Translations under genes and position numbers: made by a program
Source of the DNA: Trypanosoma brucei gambiense DAL972
Lineage: Eukaryota; Euglenozoa; Kinetoplastea; Trypanosomatida; Trypanosomatidae
Assembly: GCF_000210295.1 (NCBI RefSeq)
Contig: NC_026744.1
Location: forward strand, 2,108,001 to 2,172,000
Length of the DNA stretch: 64,000 nt
Reading direction: 5' to 3'
Part shown: positions 19,732 to 29,889 of the stretch, one piece after another
Numbering within the stretch: the first letter of the stretch is position 1
How the letters are laid out: every line of letters starts with the position of its first letter
Notes under the pieces: model-generated
The model's database searches: none
What the model saw: the letters and a program-made list of their open reading frames with translations, nothing else
What the model was told of the DNA's origin: nothing

Positions 19732-21621
19732 TTACAGCGTCTTAAACTCCAAGTCACAGACAGACCAAATCATAATAGCGCCTTCGTCACCAACGGACAC
19801 AATTTTCTTGCCGTCGGGGGAAACACGTACTTTCGTGATATTGCAGCTGTGTGCCAAACCGACAGCGGCGCATGAGCCCTCGTCGTACCCCCAAACCTTT
19901 ACAATACGGTCAGCGCCACCCGAAACGAAAAAGCGGCCATCGGTGGACAAAGAAAGACTATTCACTTCAGCTGTCTTACTTCCAGGAACCTCGCGAATGG
20001 CTCCACAGTCCACGGAATCCCACCAGGTGATATTTTTGTTTGTCCCTGTAGTGAGCAACTGGCTTTCGTCTACGTAGTACGCTACCGCACGGAACCTTGT
20101 TTGCGAATAAATCACATCCCGACGGACGTGTCGCACCAGATCCCACACGATGCAGCTACCGTCATCGCTGGCGCTGACACACTGCGTGTTATCGCGTGTA
20201 ATGGCAATGGCATTCACGATTCCCTTGTGCTCGCTCAAAGAGGCCTCAAGTGTGCAGTGAGTTTCCCGCACCTGCCATACACGAACAAGGCCGTCAGCAC
20301 CACCAGATATGATGCGTTCGGAGCTGTTGTCCGTGCACACAGCAGTAACGCCAGTAACCCCGTTGGCGGACTTCAGTCCCTCTTTTTTGTGGGCGTCATT
20401 AACAGCAAATATCAGTTTTCCACTTTGTGGGCCAAAAGCGCGAAGTTTCCCATCGTCCCAGCCAGAAACTATCATGGAACCATCCTTAGAGAACTGAATG
20501 CAGTTGCAAGTTAACCCTGCTATCTCAATGCGCAGAAGCTCTGCCGACGATGCCGCGTTCCACACTCTAATATCGGGTCCGCAGCACGTTGCGAAGAGCG
20601 CGCTAAGCCCCTCAGGGAAAACCACATCATTTATCGTGTCGCTGTGGCACGTGAGACGCAACTCTGCACGGAAGTTCCCCCCCTCAACAAGGTACACATT
20701 ACTGCTCATCGTTCCAACAAGAAACCCATGAGGAACCGTGCAAATTCCCGTAACAGAGCCTTGCACTGTTACCGTCTTAAGAATTGTCAGGTTAATCTTC
20801 GAAAGTAATGCCACTTCACCGGAACCACTTCCCACAAGCACATCACCTGAGGGATCAAGCACCATTGAAGTTATGCCACCAGACAACATCTGCTGCGGGC
20901 CGCTCATTTTGTATGCAAGAGCATCACGTTCCAGCAGCACACACATCACGTACCCAGTTGTTGTGCCGCAGTACGCGTAGCGGTCGGTCGCCTCCACAAC
21001 AACGGAGGTGATGCAGCGACGGGTGTTCCCCACATTCACGTCTTCTGCGGTCATTTTGCGATCCTTACCGTCAATAGTCCACACACGGAGTGACCCTATC
21101 CCTGCTGTGATAAGCTTATCACTGCTATTGTTGTAGAAAACAACGGTCTTGGATTCGGTATGGTGCGCAGGTGCACCGCAGAGTGGACGACCCGTGGCCA
21201 CGTCCCAAACGACGACAGCCTTGTCGTCTATTCCACCGATAGAAGCCAGGTACCGCTCGTCTGAAGAGAATGCGAGCGCCTGTACCTTCACTTTGTGGAG
21301 AAGCATGCGATGAATCATGCGGCGCTGTTCGAAATCGAAAATGCAAACGTCCGCCTGAAATCCTGGGTGAGCCATCTGCCCTGACGCAATGTAGCGGCCG
21401 CTTGCGCTCACGGCCAAGTAGCTGATTTTGTCATTGTGGCCGTAAAGGAAGTCAGAGGAAGACCGGTCACTTATTTTCTGAATGACAATGCACGCTCCCA
21501 AAGCGTATATCAGATGTTCTCCATTGGGGTGCGCAAGGATACTGTTGGGAATGCGGCCGCTGTAGCCAATGACACCATCGAGGGTCAACCGCGGGGTTGT
21601 TTCGTACTCCTTCGCTGCCAT
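19732..21621 (-). CDS. CFAP52: CFAP52/WDR16, WD40-repeat flagellar protein
   Basis: A WD40 double propeller protein; CFAP52 is a microtubule inner protein of the doublet B-tubule in motile cilia and flagella. The start was placed at MAAKEYETTP (21621), giving 629 aa, close to the human protein (620). The upstream in-frame Met at 21738 would add 39 basic residues that read like 5' UTR. WD-type repeat ends are visible throughout: VVVWDVATG, LRVWTIDGK, IRVWNAASS, VRVWQVRET, CIVWDLVRH, VKVWGYDEG and IMIWSVCDL. The N-terminal stretch GYSGRIPNSILAHPNGEHLIYALG and the phrase SASGRYIASGQ are typical of this subfamily. A flagellar role is expected in a trypanosome. Confidence 0.93.
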   Translation of the reverse strand: MAAKEYETTPRLTLDGVIGYSGRIPNSILAHPNGEHLIYALGACIVIQKISDRSSSDFLYGHNDKISYLAVSASGRYIASGQMAHPGFQADVCIFDFEQRRMIHRMLLHKVKVQALAFSSDERYLASIGGIDDKAVVVWDVATGRPLCGAPAHHTESKTVVFYNNSSDKLITAGIGSLRVWTIDGKDRKMTAEDVNVGNTRRCITSVVVEATDRYAYCGTTTGYVMCVLLERDALAYKMSGPQQMLSGGITSMVLDPSGDVLVGSGSGEVALLSKINLTILKTVTVQGSVTGICTVPHGFLVGTMSSNVYLVEGGNFRAELRLTCHSDTINDVVFPEGLSALFATCCGPDIRVWNAASSAELLRIEIAGLTCNCIQFSKDGSMIVSGWDDGKLRAFGPQSGKLIFAVNDAHKKEGLKSANGVTGVTAVCTDNSSERIISGGADGLVRVWQVRETHCTLEASLSEHKGIVNAIAITRDNTQCVSASDDGSCIVWDLVRHVRRDVIYSQTRFRAVAYYVDESQLLTTGTNKNITWWDSVDCGAIREVPGSKTAEVNSLSLSTDGRFFVSGGADRIVKVWGYDEGSCAAVGLAHSCNITKVRVSPDGKKIVSVGDEGAIMIWSVCDLEFKTL

Positions 21622-23816
21622 ATCAACACAACGGGAGGGTGGCAGTTGGACTCTGTAAAGCAATAAATATGCGTCAATGCACTGCTCGCTTTTCTTTTTA
21701 GTCCCCGCCCTTTTTTTTTGACGAGATGCTACTTTCAATTTATAGCACTCTCTATTTTATACTTTTTCTTAACCTTTGAATCGATTTTTCCTTTGTTTGC
21801 AACTTGGACACTCTTTTCAACCGCGTGGGAAAACAAAAAGGACGAGGGGAGAAGGAACCGAATGGGTTTGCGAAAGACATCACTAAACCTTAATGGAAAA
21901 AAAAACAACAGTAGAGCGCAAAACCTGCATCCTTATTGCCAGCACTGCTGCTTCAAATCATTTAGCAATATAATCACCTCATACGACAACAACGCCATAG
22001 AATCTTTCCAACAACAACGGTGCCTCCATCGCCACCGCCTCTCATCTACGAAGACTAGCGACGTACAAGTACTGTTCACACACATGAAAGCATTTCAAAT
22101 ACAGTAACCGCAAGCACAAGAGCACGGACACAAATCGACTTCTCCATCGCCTTCACTAATGTTCCAACAACCACAACAAAGAGGCACAAGAGCCCATGCG
22201 TGACCGCACTAACATATAAATGCAGACGCATATATATGCATTTATCCATCCGTGTTGATTTCTACTATCCGATCATTTGGGGTTGCGACGCTCCTATAAC
22301 CAAAACCGGACAGTAATAAGAGAAGTGAGAGTGTAGATAATGAAACAGTTGGTGTATAGGGAGAGAAAGAGAGGAAAGCTGTGCAGGGCAAATAACAGAA
22401 GAAATATAAATGACAAGCAATGCAACGCACCGCTCCATCCTCTCCTCTTGTTACTACACACAGCAATGATAGGCCAGCAGTAGGAACTGTGAACAGCAAA
22501 AAAAAACGTAGCTGTTTAAATCATAGCGATCCCATCACTTTCTTCAACATTCTCCTTCTTCTTCTTTCCTTCCCTCTCTTTCTTTGTTTTTTTTTCGATT
22601 CCATGAGGAAAAAGAAGGAAAGTGAAGAAAATAGACACGACAACGACGAAAGAAAACATGAGAACAAAAGAGTGGATGAGACGAAAAAATTTGTGACTTT
22701 CTTCCCTTTTGTAGAGCGTAGCGGGTGCTGAAAATAACTGGTGATCAGAGAGTCAAATATGATTACAAGCGTGACGGGACAGATACAAGTGCCCAAGGGG
22801 TCTGGGTAAGAAAATATATTAACCACTTTCCCTTCGGTACACCTTTCCCAATGACTTTTCCTCTCCTTTTTGTTTAATTTCCCCGTTTTTTTTCCCTCCT
22901 TCACCGCGTGGCACGTGGCGTCACTTCAACTCATTATTTTCAACTACAGGGGTGGACGCCCTCCCCAGCAACAAACAATGATTGAATACAAAAAAAACAG
23001 TAAAACGGGATATGCAGCGATAAGACAACGGGGTATGGTGTTGTTGGCGTAGGTATTCAGAGGAATAAAAACAATAACAAAAATGGGGAATTGCTGAAAG
23101 AAAGAAAGAAAGAAAGAAGGAACGCGAAAAAAAAAACTAAAACAAAAAACAAGACAACACCGTGCCACGCTTTGGCCCGGAGTGAAGCAAGCACAAAAGG
23201 TCAGGAGGTAAGTGATCGGAAGCAAAAAAACAAATAAACACAAACACACGCACAAAAAAAGGAACAAAAAAAAGTTGCGCCCAAGCGCTGCAGACACCAA
23301 TAAAAAACTCACGCAGTAGCAGCAGTGAAAAAAGAAGCGGAAAGTTAAGAAGTGAGTTGAATAAAAGAAAATAGGAAATGTTCACTGCCAATTCAGCTCT
23401 CAACCTCTTTCTCTCTTTCTCCCCCAAATTCCTTTTTCGCTCTACATTCCTTAAGCGACACACGACAAAACCGGCATTAATGCTTTGCAGTGATATGCAT
23501 TGGTAAAAAAACGCATACACACATATATCATCTTAATAATCACACAGATACACACGCGAGAGTGACACACCCCAATTGTGTTCGATTGGTAAGCGTTTTT
23601 TAGCACTGTTCTTCCACTTTAATTCGTTTTCCTACTCCCTCTTTTTCCTTATTTGGCTCGTTCGTTCTTGATTCACGCTTTCGTGTTTGTCGTCTCCATA
23701 CGCAACAAACATAAACACATTCGACAAACGGACACGCCACTGGCACTGCCATCAGCAGCAACAACAGCAAAAATTTGTACAGAAGAAAACAAAAAGTATG
23801 AAACAACGTATGAAAA
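21622..23816. other. Intergenic region, 2.2 kb, low complexity
   Basis: One of the longer non-coding stretches between genes. It has polypyrimidine/polypurine blocks (22545-22600, 22855-22910, 23400-23450, 23620-23650), a (GAAA)n run at 23098-23117, and many A homopolymers between 23100 and 23280. Open frames here are all low complexity (Phe/Leu/Ser or Lys/Asn runs). It is presumably the 3' UTR of the ATP-grasp gene plus the 5' flank of CFAP52. I see no RNA gene. Confidence 0.45.
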
Positions 23817-25994
23817 TTACACACCACAGATGAGTTGAGTAGCATCCAAGCGTCTCAGTTTCTCGCCGTACTCCATGGGAATAAAGAGAGGAGGCTCCAT
23901 CGTTTCGAAATAGTCGAAAACCCTCAACCGCGCCCTTTCATAGCTTTGAATAAGTGAAGAAGCCGCTACACATAACTCCATACGGGCATTCGAAGCTGCC
24001 GGAGCGCTGGCCAATAATGGCGTATGCACTTGGGTAGAAGACAGGGGCACATAAACACTGTTCAGTATTCCCACGGCAGCATCAATCATATCTTTCCATT
24101 CGCGCATGTCTTTGTTCTCTACACGTCGGATATAGGCGGTGTCACGCCGGATGTCATCATCGGTGCCCTCCATAACAATAGCTCCGGGTGAAGTGAGGAG
24201 GTCGAACGTTTTGCACACCGCTAATAACATACCAGGCTTAAGGTTTTCCAGTGCCGAGTTTCGCGTAAGATTTTTGTACGTCGGCAGGGCCTGAATGGCG
24301 CGGAAGCCCGGAATACATAAGTAGGAGGATTCAGCTGCGCGTACAAACACTACATGGAGGGTGACATCTACTTTTAGCGAATTGTATAACTGAGGGGCGG
24401 GAGGCCACGGTAGAGCATCTCGACTGTCACCCCCACAGTGCTCACCACTGACATCAAGACGGGAAAACTCATCCTCAGGTATGGAGGAAGCGCATAAAAG
24501 TAAGTACATCATGAGTTTATACTGATCATACCCAACAAAACTGGTTGCCCGTGGGACATCACCCAACATGCGTGCATTAAGCTCAATCAACACAGGCATT
24601 CCTTTGGTGGAGCTACCGGGGCGATTATCCACGCGAACCTCACAATGCGAGCACCCCTGTTGCAACCCGAGAGCATCAAGACACTTTAACGTGTAAGCTA
24701 CCACACGTCTTTCCTCACTGCTCGCGGGTAACTTCGACAACTCATGCACAAATTCTATGCGATCATACATCAATACGGTGGTGGTGTGTGGCACCGGCTC
24801 CCTCCCGCGGCCGCTCGTTAGGTACGACTGCATTAGCTTCTTTTCCACAGATGGCCTCAGACGGGTACTTTTCACCGGGTATGGATACTTCCAGCTCTTC
24901 CATACATCCGACACGACATGTATTCCCATGTAGCTTACAACATTGACGACGTATTCAGGGCCCTCGATGTACTCCTGCAGCAACATATGGGAGGCGTCCG
25001 TTTGCTGAGTCGTTTGAACTTCGGAAGAAACTGCAAACGCGATGTCAACATCATTTTCGTCATAGCATAGGGTGACGAATTCGGATCCTGCACCACTGAC
25101 AGGTTTCACTATAACAGGAAACATTATCCGTTCCCTCCTCATCTGCCGTTTCATTTCCCCCACATCACGTCCAGAGAACCCTTTGATATACAGCAAACCG
25201 TGCTCCTTCAATGTGTTTTGCATACTGCTCTTGTCTTGCCTTTTTGACACCGACGTTGCAGGGTCATTTCCCAGTAAAATGCGCGTCCTACGTGCGGTAG
25301 ACAACGCAGCATCAGCGCAACACGGAACCTGAGCGTGCGCACGCGCATATGACTCTGATATTGACCTAGGCACCCTACAGCACCGACCGGAACCTCCATA
25401 CGGATAGGCGAGGCGGCGGGTGTCGGGGTCACCAAAGTGCCTTCGATGAAGGTAGTCCACAAGTGGTACTACTCCATCAACCGCGGTAACAAACGCAACA
25501 ATGTCTGAGAATCCCTCTGTAACGACCTTCCTCTGATAGAAGTCTTCATAAGCAGCCGGCCCGTCTAACACGTCAGCAGCATCTGTGTCAACGAAATGTA
25601 CCTCAATCCCAGGCCCGGAGTTGATTTTTTCTGCTACCTCAGCCCATGTCAGTAAGGGATATCCCTTTGAACGTCCGTTTAGGTTTGCTTTGCTGAAACA
25701 AGGGAGCTGCGAGCTGTCAATGGGCAGTAACGACTTGGCAAGATCCTGCATATGCTCACGCTGAAGCAAATATACCTCAACAGCTACCAGACAAGGCCGT
25801 TCTTTACGCCTCAGATCAGCTACACATGCATCTACATTCGGCCAGTGCCGGCGAACTGTGCACTGAGCAGACTCCCACGAACAACCGAAGTTGTCCACGA
25901 GATAATTTATTAGCCGGGCATACTCTTCGTTATCGACGGTTGGAGAGGTCTGAAGAAGTTTGTCGCAGTGGCTGCACTGCTCCTCCTTCGGCAT
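23817..25994 (-). CDS. ATP-grasp domain protein, probable carboxylate-amine/thiol ligase
   Basis: 725 aa. The central part is an ATP-grasp fold: FPVIVKPVSGAGS with nucleotide-binding K297, LLQEYIEGPEYVVN with E341, and metal-binding acidic residues in HCEVR (E452) and LIELNARMLGD (E471, N473). The arrangement is like dipeptide/peptide ligases of the carnosine synthase and BtrJ type, which make an acyl phosphate and couple it to an amine. Upstream (about 65-250) is a pre-ATP-grasp region, and residues 22-63 form a short helical CUE/UBA-like segment beginning after two CxxC-like cysteines (C7, C10). Residues 530-725 are a C-terminal region I do not recognise. Substrates unknown; probably cytosolic. 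Confidence 0.85.
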   Translation of the reverse strand: MPKEEQCSHCDKLLQTSPTVDNEEYARLINYLVDNFGCSWESAQCTVRRHWPNVDACVADLRRKERPCLVAVEVYLLQREHMQDLAKSLLPIDSSQLPCFSKANLNGRSKGYPLLTWAEVAEKINSGPGIEVHFVDTDAADVLDGPAAYEDFYQRKVVTEGFSDIVAFVTAVDGVVPLVDYLHRRHFGDPDTRRLAYPYGGSGRCCRVPRSISESYARAHAQVPCCADAALSTARRTRILLGNDPATSVSKRQDKSSMQNTLKEHGLLYIKGFSGRDVGEMKRQMRRERIMFPVIVKPVSGAGSEFVTLCYDENDVDIAFAVSSEVQTTQQTDASHMLLQEYIEGPEYVVNVVSYMGIHVVSDVWKSWKYPYPVKSTRLRPSVEKKLMQSYLTSGRGREPVPHTTTVLMYDRIEFVHELSKLPASSEERRVVAYTLKCLDALGLQQGCSHCEVRVDNRPGSSTKGMPVLIELNARMLGDVPRATSFVGYDQYKLMMYLLLCASSIPEDEFSRLDVSGEHCGGDSRDALPWPPAPQLYNSLKVDVTLHVVFVRAAESSYLCIPGFRAIQALPTYKNLTRNSALENLKPGMLLAVCKTFDLLTSPGAIVMEGTDDDIRRDTAYIRRVENKDMREWKDMIDAAVGILNSVYVPLSSTQVHTPLLASAPAASNARMELCVAASSLIQSYERARLRVFDYFETMEPPLFIPMEYGEKLRRLDATQLICGV

Positions 25995-27008
25995 ACACCC
26001 TTACCTGAAACGCGGTAAGAGTCGTATGGTGTCAGTTGATGATAAATAAATAAACAAATATATGTATACAATACCTATGCTTGTAGCCGGTCTTTCTTAA
26101 TTAACAGATGAATACTGATCTACCTTAATTTCTCCCCCTATTGGCCCAGAGGGTCAAACCAAATGTGAAGCACGGCGTGAAACACACCTCCCTAATTTAA
26201 AACTACCCACCATGCAGACAAATTAACCAACAGATAAAAAAGTAGAGAAAAGGTACTCTGAGAGCAGCGCCACATGATCGACACGTGTGCGTAAGCTTCC
26301 CTCCCCAGACACAAACACACACACACACCTAGCTTAAGGAAGCCACCCTCACAAAACCGAGTCTGTGCCCCCTCCGCAGCAGGCCCGTAAGATTCTTTAC
26401 TAGCATATAGTTTGTACTTCCACCTATACGACATACAAATTACAAATAGTGTTAGGACAAGATAATTACAAGCATATAGCGGGGAGACGGATGACGAAAG
26501 AAGGTAATAGTACAAGAGGAAAAGATAAAAGAAAAAGTTATGGGAGTGTGCTGCTTCGCCCTTCCTCTTCCTCTTCATCATCCGTCGTCCCATAACTATC
26601 GCATACCAATAATAATCCCATATTCACCTCCCCGGATCCGTCCCAACTGAACTCCGAAACAAAGCTCGCCTTCAAAAATGCCAGCTGACGTAACACTGGA
26701 AAAGAGGAACAAAAAAGTTACAAAGAGGGGAGTAAGGAATACAACAGAAGGTGTTTTTAATCAATGTCTGGCACCCACTGTGAGTCGTAACGTTCCACGG
26801 CCGTCCCTAACTCCCCTGAATTTTTTTAATGGATTAATACACCAAGGTGGAAGGTAAAGAAGAAAGTAAATGAAGGTAAAGCGCCACCTGCTACCTGGTG
26901 TGTATACTTGTTCCGCTTCTCCCACCCCCCGCCCATCAGTCCAAAAAGCAAATACAAGTTTGCACGAGGAAATCGGCGCGGAACAATCCCTTTCCATGTT
27001 CCCTCCAC
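25995..27008. other. Intergenic region, no gene seen
   Basis: About 1 kb between the HMG-like gene's 3' end and the ATP-grasp gene. A CA microsatellite lies at about 26310-26328. Frames that stay open here are hydrophobic or low complexity and lack family resemblance. Confidence 0.45.
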
Positions 27009-28841
27009 TTAAATTGAAAAGGCAACAGCTTCCTCAATGTAAGGCTCAACAGCTCTCACTTCTTCACAGCGGCGAGTGGCCGTCGGACCACCGTTAACTC
27101 TGTGTGAGTCACCACCGGACTTGTCATCCTCATCATCGCCTTCGATAACTTCATCTTCAAAGTAAAGCAGCTCCTTGTCGTCCTCCTCATCTGTGGGAGT
27201 CGAACCGTTCCTTTCAAGAGTCGGTGTTGCTCTGCTCGTGCCGTTCACTGTGGAACAAGCTCTGGATGATGACTGCATTGAAAATATTGAATCAGAAACC
27301 TTAGATTCGGAAACCGAAACGGTGCCGTCGCGCTCTACACTCGATGCAGATTGACGGTGAAGGGGGAAAACAGAAGAAAATGAGTCCGTTTCCTCGTACT
27401 GTGCGCGCTCATCAGCACTCATCCCCATCCAAACCTTGCGCATGCGTTCAAAGAACGCACGATTTCCACATGCCTTGCCCGTCATCATCAAGCCGTGGAT
27501 ATAACACTGTTTCCAGTAAAAACGACGGAACGCAACACCGGAATGGTTGGATGCGGATATGGGTGCATAGAAGCAAAAACTAAGTGCGGCCTTCTGCAAG
27601 TCTGACAAAAATGACCAGCGTAACATCGCCTCCTCTCGAGTAAGGCCATAGTCACGACAGGCGTAACGAATAAACAGGTGAGCACCTCCAACCGGGTGCA
27701 TCTGCATTGTTCGCTCAAAGCAGTAAAATTTGACTTGTTCTTCTTTCGGGATCATGTGCCAACTGGGAGACTCGTCTCTTGAACGCCGCAGCGTGGCATC
27801 CACGGATCCATTTTTTTTGATCACATATTTGTAGTGCTCGTGACGATAATATGTGAGGGCGGGACTTGTCATCGCCCGCACTTCCTTGAGCGCTGCCACG
27901 CCACTCAAAACCTTTGCGGCAAAAACTCGCTCTTGCTCATACTCACGACGCAACTGGTCTTCATTATCCTCGGCCTCTTTTAAGCACTTTTGCTTCGCTT
28001 GGTTCGTTAGCTTCTTGAACGCCCGGTCAATGTGTGGCCGCTGGAATTTCGCAAGTTCTCCGATAACGTCCCGCTGCTCCTTAACCTCACTGCGCTCCAC
28101 GAGCTCCTCGTTGCGAATCGGACCCTGACGCAGCGCCCACTCGTACATAGGGGGACAGACGCTAAAATCATTTCTCTTGAGCACCATGAAAGCCTGCAAC
28201 AACCTAAACGACCCACCAACCTTAGCAGTAAAAAATTGACGCAAGTGTTTCTCCACATTGGCGTGGTAGTACAAGTTGATATTTATCCTTCCTGTCTTTT
28301 TGTTGGTGTACCGATCCCATTCCTCCTTTGTGGGTGGCTCCACACCGACGCTCTCAATCAATTCCACCAGATGGTCCCGGTTCTCGGGTTTCAGTATCTC
28401 GTTCTCCACCATCAGCACTATCCGGCGCGCTACAATTCCTGGTGCCTTCCTCGCTCCGTGAAAGCCGGTACTCACTAAAGAATTCACCTTATTTTTGAAA
28501 AAGACGTACTGCTTCACATTGTCCGGTAAGTATCGGATGTGTTTTTCAACATTCGTTCCGATCGCCTGACGGTACTGGATGCGACGGTGGAAGAAAACGT
28601 CGTCGCGTATGCGGACTTCCCGACGGCTGCGTGGTTCCTTGTTGGTTTTCATGAGACGCTCACTGTTAAGGAAATTGTATTTCTTGCGATTTATTTTAAC
28701 TTTGCCACGGTCTGTCCCAGGTGAAGGGTACGACGCCACCGAGCGTGTGGAAATGCAGAGCGCCGGAACGATGGCTTGAAGGTTGTTGGGACAGTGGAGG
28801 AGGCCTGAGGCCTTGCCAATAAACGACAGAGGCCTTCTCAT
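27009..28841 (-). CDS. Hypothetical mitochondrial protein with HMG-box-like segments
   Basis: 610 aa, not assigned to a named family. The first 42 residues contain Arg, Lys, Ser and hydrophobic residues but no Asp or Glu, typical of a mitochondrial presequence. Residues 45-320 are basic and helical (many Arg/Lys). Residues 326-486 contain three segments with an HMG-box-like rhythm, an aromatic/basic helix followed by W-x-x-(I/L/M)-x-x-(D/E)-(E/L): about 326-375 (WHMIPKEEQVKFY), 383-424 (RWSFLSDLQKAALSF) and 434-486 (VWMGMSADERAQYEE). The C-terminal 120 residues are acidic, Ser/Asp/Glu-rich and disordered-looking. It could bind kinetoplast DNA or RNA, or be a mitoribosomal/assembly protein. 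The HMG reading is inference from pattern only. Confidence 0.8.
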   Translation of the reverse strand: MRRPLSFIGKASGLLHCPNNLQAIVPALCISTRSVASYPSPGTDRGKVKINRKKYNFLNSERLMKTNKEPRSRREVRIRDDVFFHRRIQYRQAIGTNVEKHIRYLPDNVKQYVFFKNKVNSLVSTGFHGARKAPGIVARRIVLMVENEILKPENRDHLVELIESVGVEPPTKEEWDRYTNKKTGRININLYYHANVEKHLRQFFTAKVGGSFRLLQAFMVLKRNDFSVCPPMYEWALRQGPIRNEELVERSEVKEQRDVIGELAKFQRPHIDRAFKKLTNQAKQKCLKEAEDNEDQLRREYEQERVFAAKVLSGVAALKEVRAMTSPALTYYRHEHYKYVIKKNGSVDATLRRSRDESPSWHMIPKEEQVKFYCFERTMQMHPVGGAHLFIRYACRDYGLTREEAMLRWSFLSDLQKAALSFCFYAPISASNHSGVAFRRFYWKQCYIHGLMMTGKACGNRAFFERMRKVWMGMSADERAQYEETDSFSSVFPLHRQSASSVERDGTVSVSESKVSDSIFSMQSSSRACSTVNGTSRATPTLERNGSTPTDEEDDKELLYFEDEVIEGDDEDDKSGGDSHRVNGGPTATRRCEEVRAVEPYIEEAVAFSI

Positions 28842-29889
28842 TAATGATACTGCTCTAACTTTCTTTTCTTTTCCACCCCTTCTAGCTCGTACTTATGTAT
28901 TCCCCCTTACCTCTCTGCTCTCTCCCTCTCGTCTGCTTACAAATACAAATAAATAAATATGTGATTAAACTTCGCGATCACACCCTTTTCTCCCCCCGGG
29001 GTTAAAAGTTAAAATACTCGAGGCGTTTGAAATTCCCCGCTTCCCTTCCAAACGCACTGATTTGTAAAAAAAAAAAAAAGAAAGCACGAAACTTGGGTAC
29101 AGGTGGCAACGTGCGTGCTTGCAAAACGCAGCTGAGTATCCACTACTGGTTAGGGACACAGAGTACCACTGCACGTAAAAAAAAAAATAAGCGGAGGAGA
29201 AAAACAGAGTAACCCCTTAATGTTTCCCCAGTTTTCACCTTTCCAGTTGTGTTTTAAGTCAGTTTACCTCCGTTTCCCTCTGTTTTCCCCCTCACTGCTA
29301 CTTCTCTCTCCGCTCAAAAGCCGAGGGATGAGACTGATACCCAGGGGCAGCACCAGTATTATCTTCTGCTTCACAAAGAAACGCACCACAACACCGCCCA
29401 AAATGGAGGAGGTATTTGAAAAAAAGAGCAAATGGAGAAATTAATGTCGAACGTGTGGCAAGACACAGAGACCGTAAGAACAAGACCATTGGTGACACAT
29501 TTATTTGCCTCAATCACGCCAGAGCGCGAAAACACAATAAATACAGTTTGAATCTAAGACCAGAAGTGCGCGGTGGTTTTCATCACGATACCTGCAACAA
29601 CTGTGAAAAATCATACCCGGAGTTAGATGCAGAAAAACGACCACGAAAACCGGCAGCTCCGCTCATTAGCGAATACGAAACGAAAATGCTCATACAAAGA
29701 TACAGGTCCCTCTTGTTAGCGAATGCAACGCTGCAGGATACACCTACACGCCGCCCCTACAAGGACACTACAACGAAATAAACAACAGTGATAATAATAA
29801 ATGATAAGACTGTGCAATCCTCAACCATACTGCAACCCACAAGGCAGTAAGAAAAGTTAATGAAAACATTCACCATCAGATGCAACACA
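28842..29889. other. Intergenic region, no gene seen
   Basis: About 1 kb. Minus-strand purine-rich near 28855-28925 (C/T on plus), with A homopolymers at 29067-29080 and 29177-29188. A plus-strand 121-codon frame at 29416-29781 has no family resemblance and runs against the transcription direction. Confidence 0.45.

Noticed and set aside
21622..21738. Extended N-terminus of CFAP52
   Set aside because: The additional 39 residues are basic and unlike the family; the Met at 21621 gives the expected length.
29416..29781. Plus-strand 121-codon frame in the gap between the AT-hook and HMG-like genes
   Set aside because: Opposite to the direction of all genes, with no recognisable motif; most likely chance.
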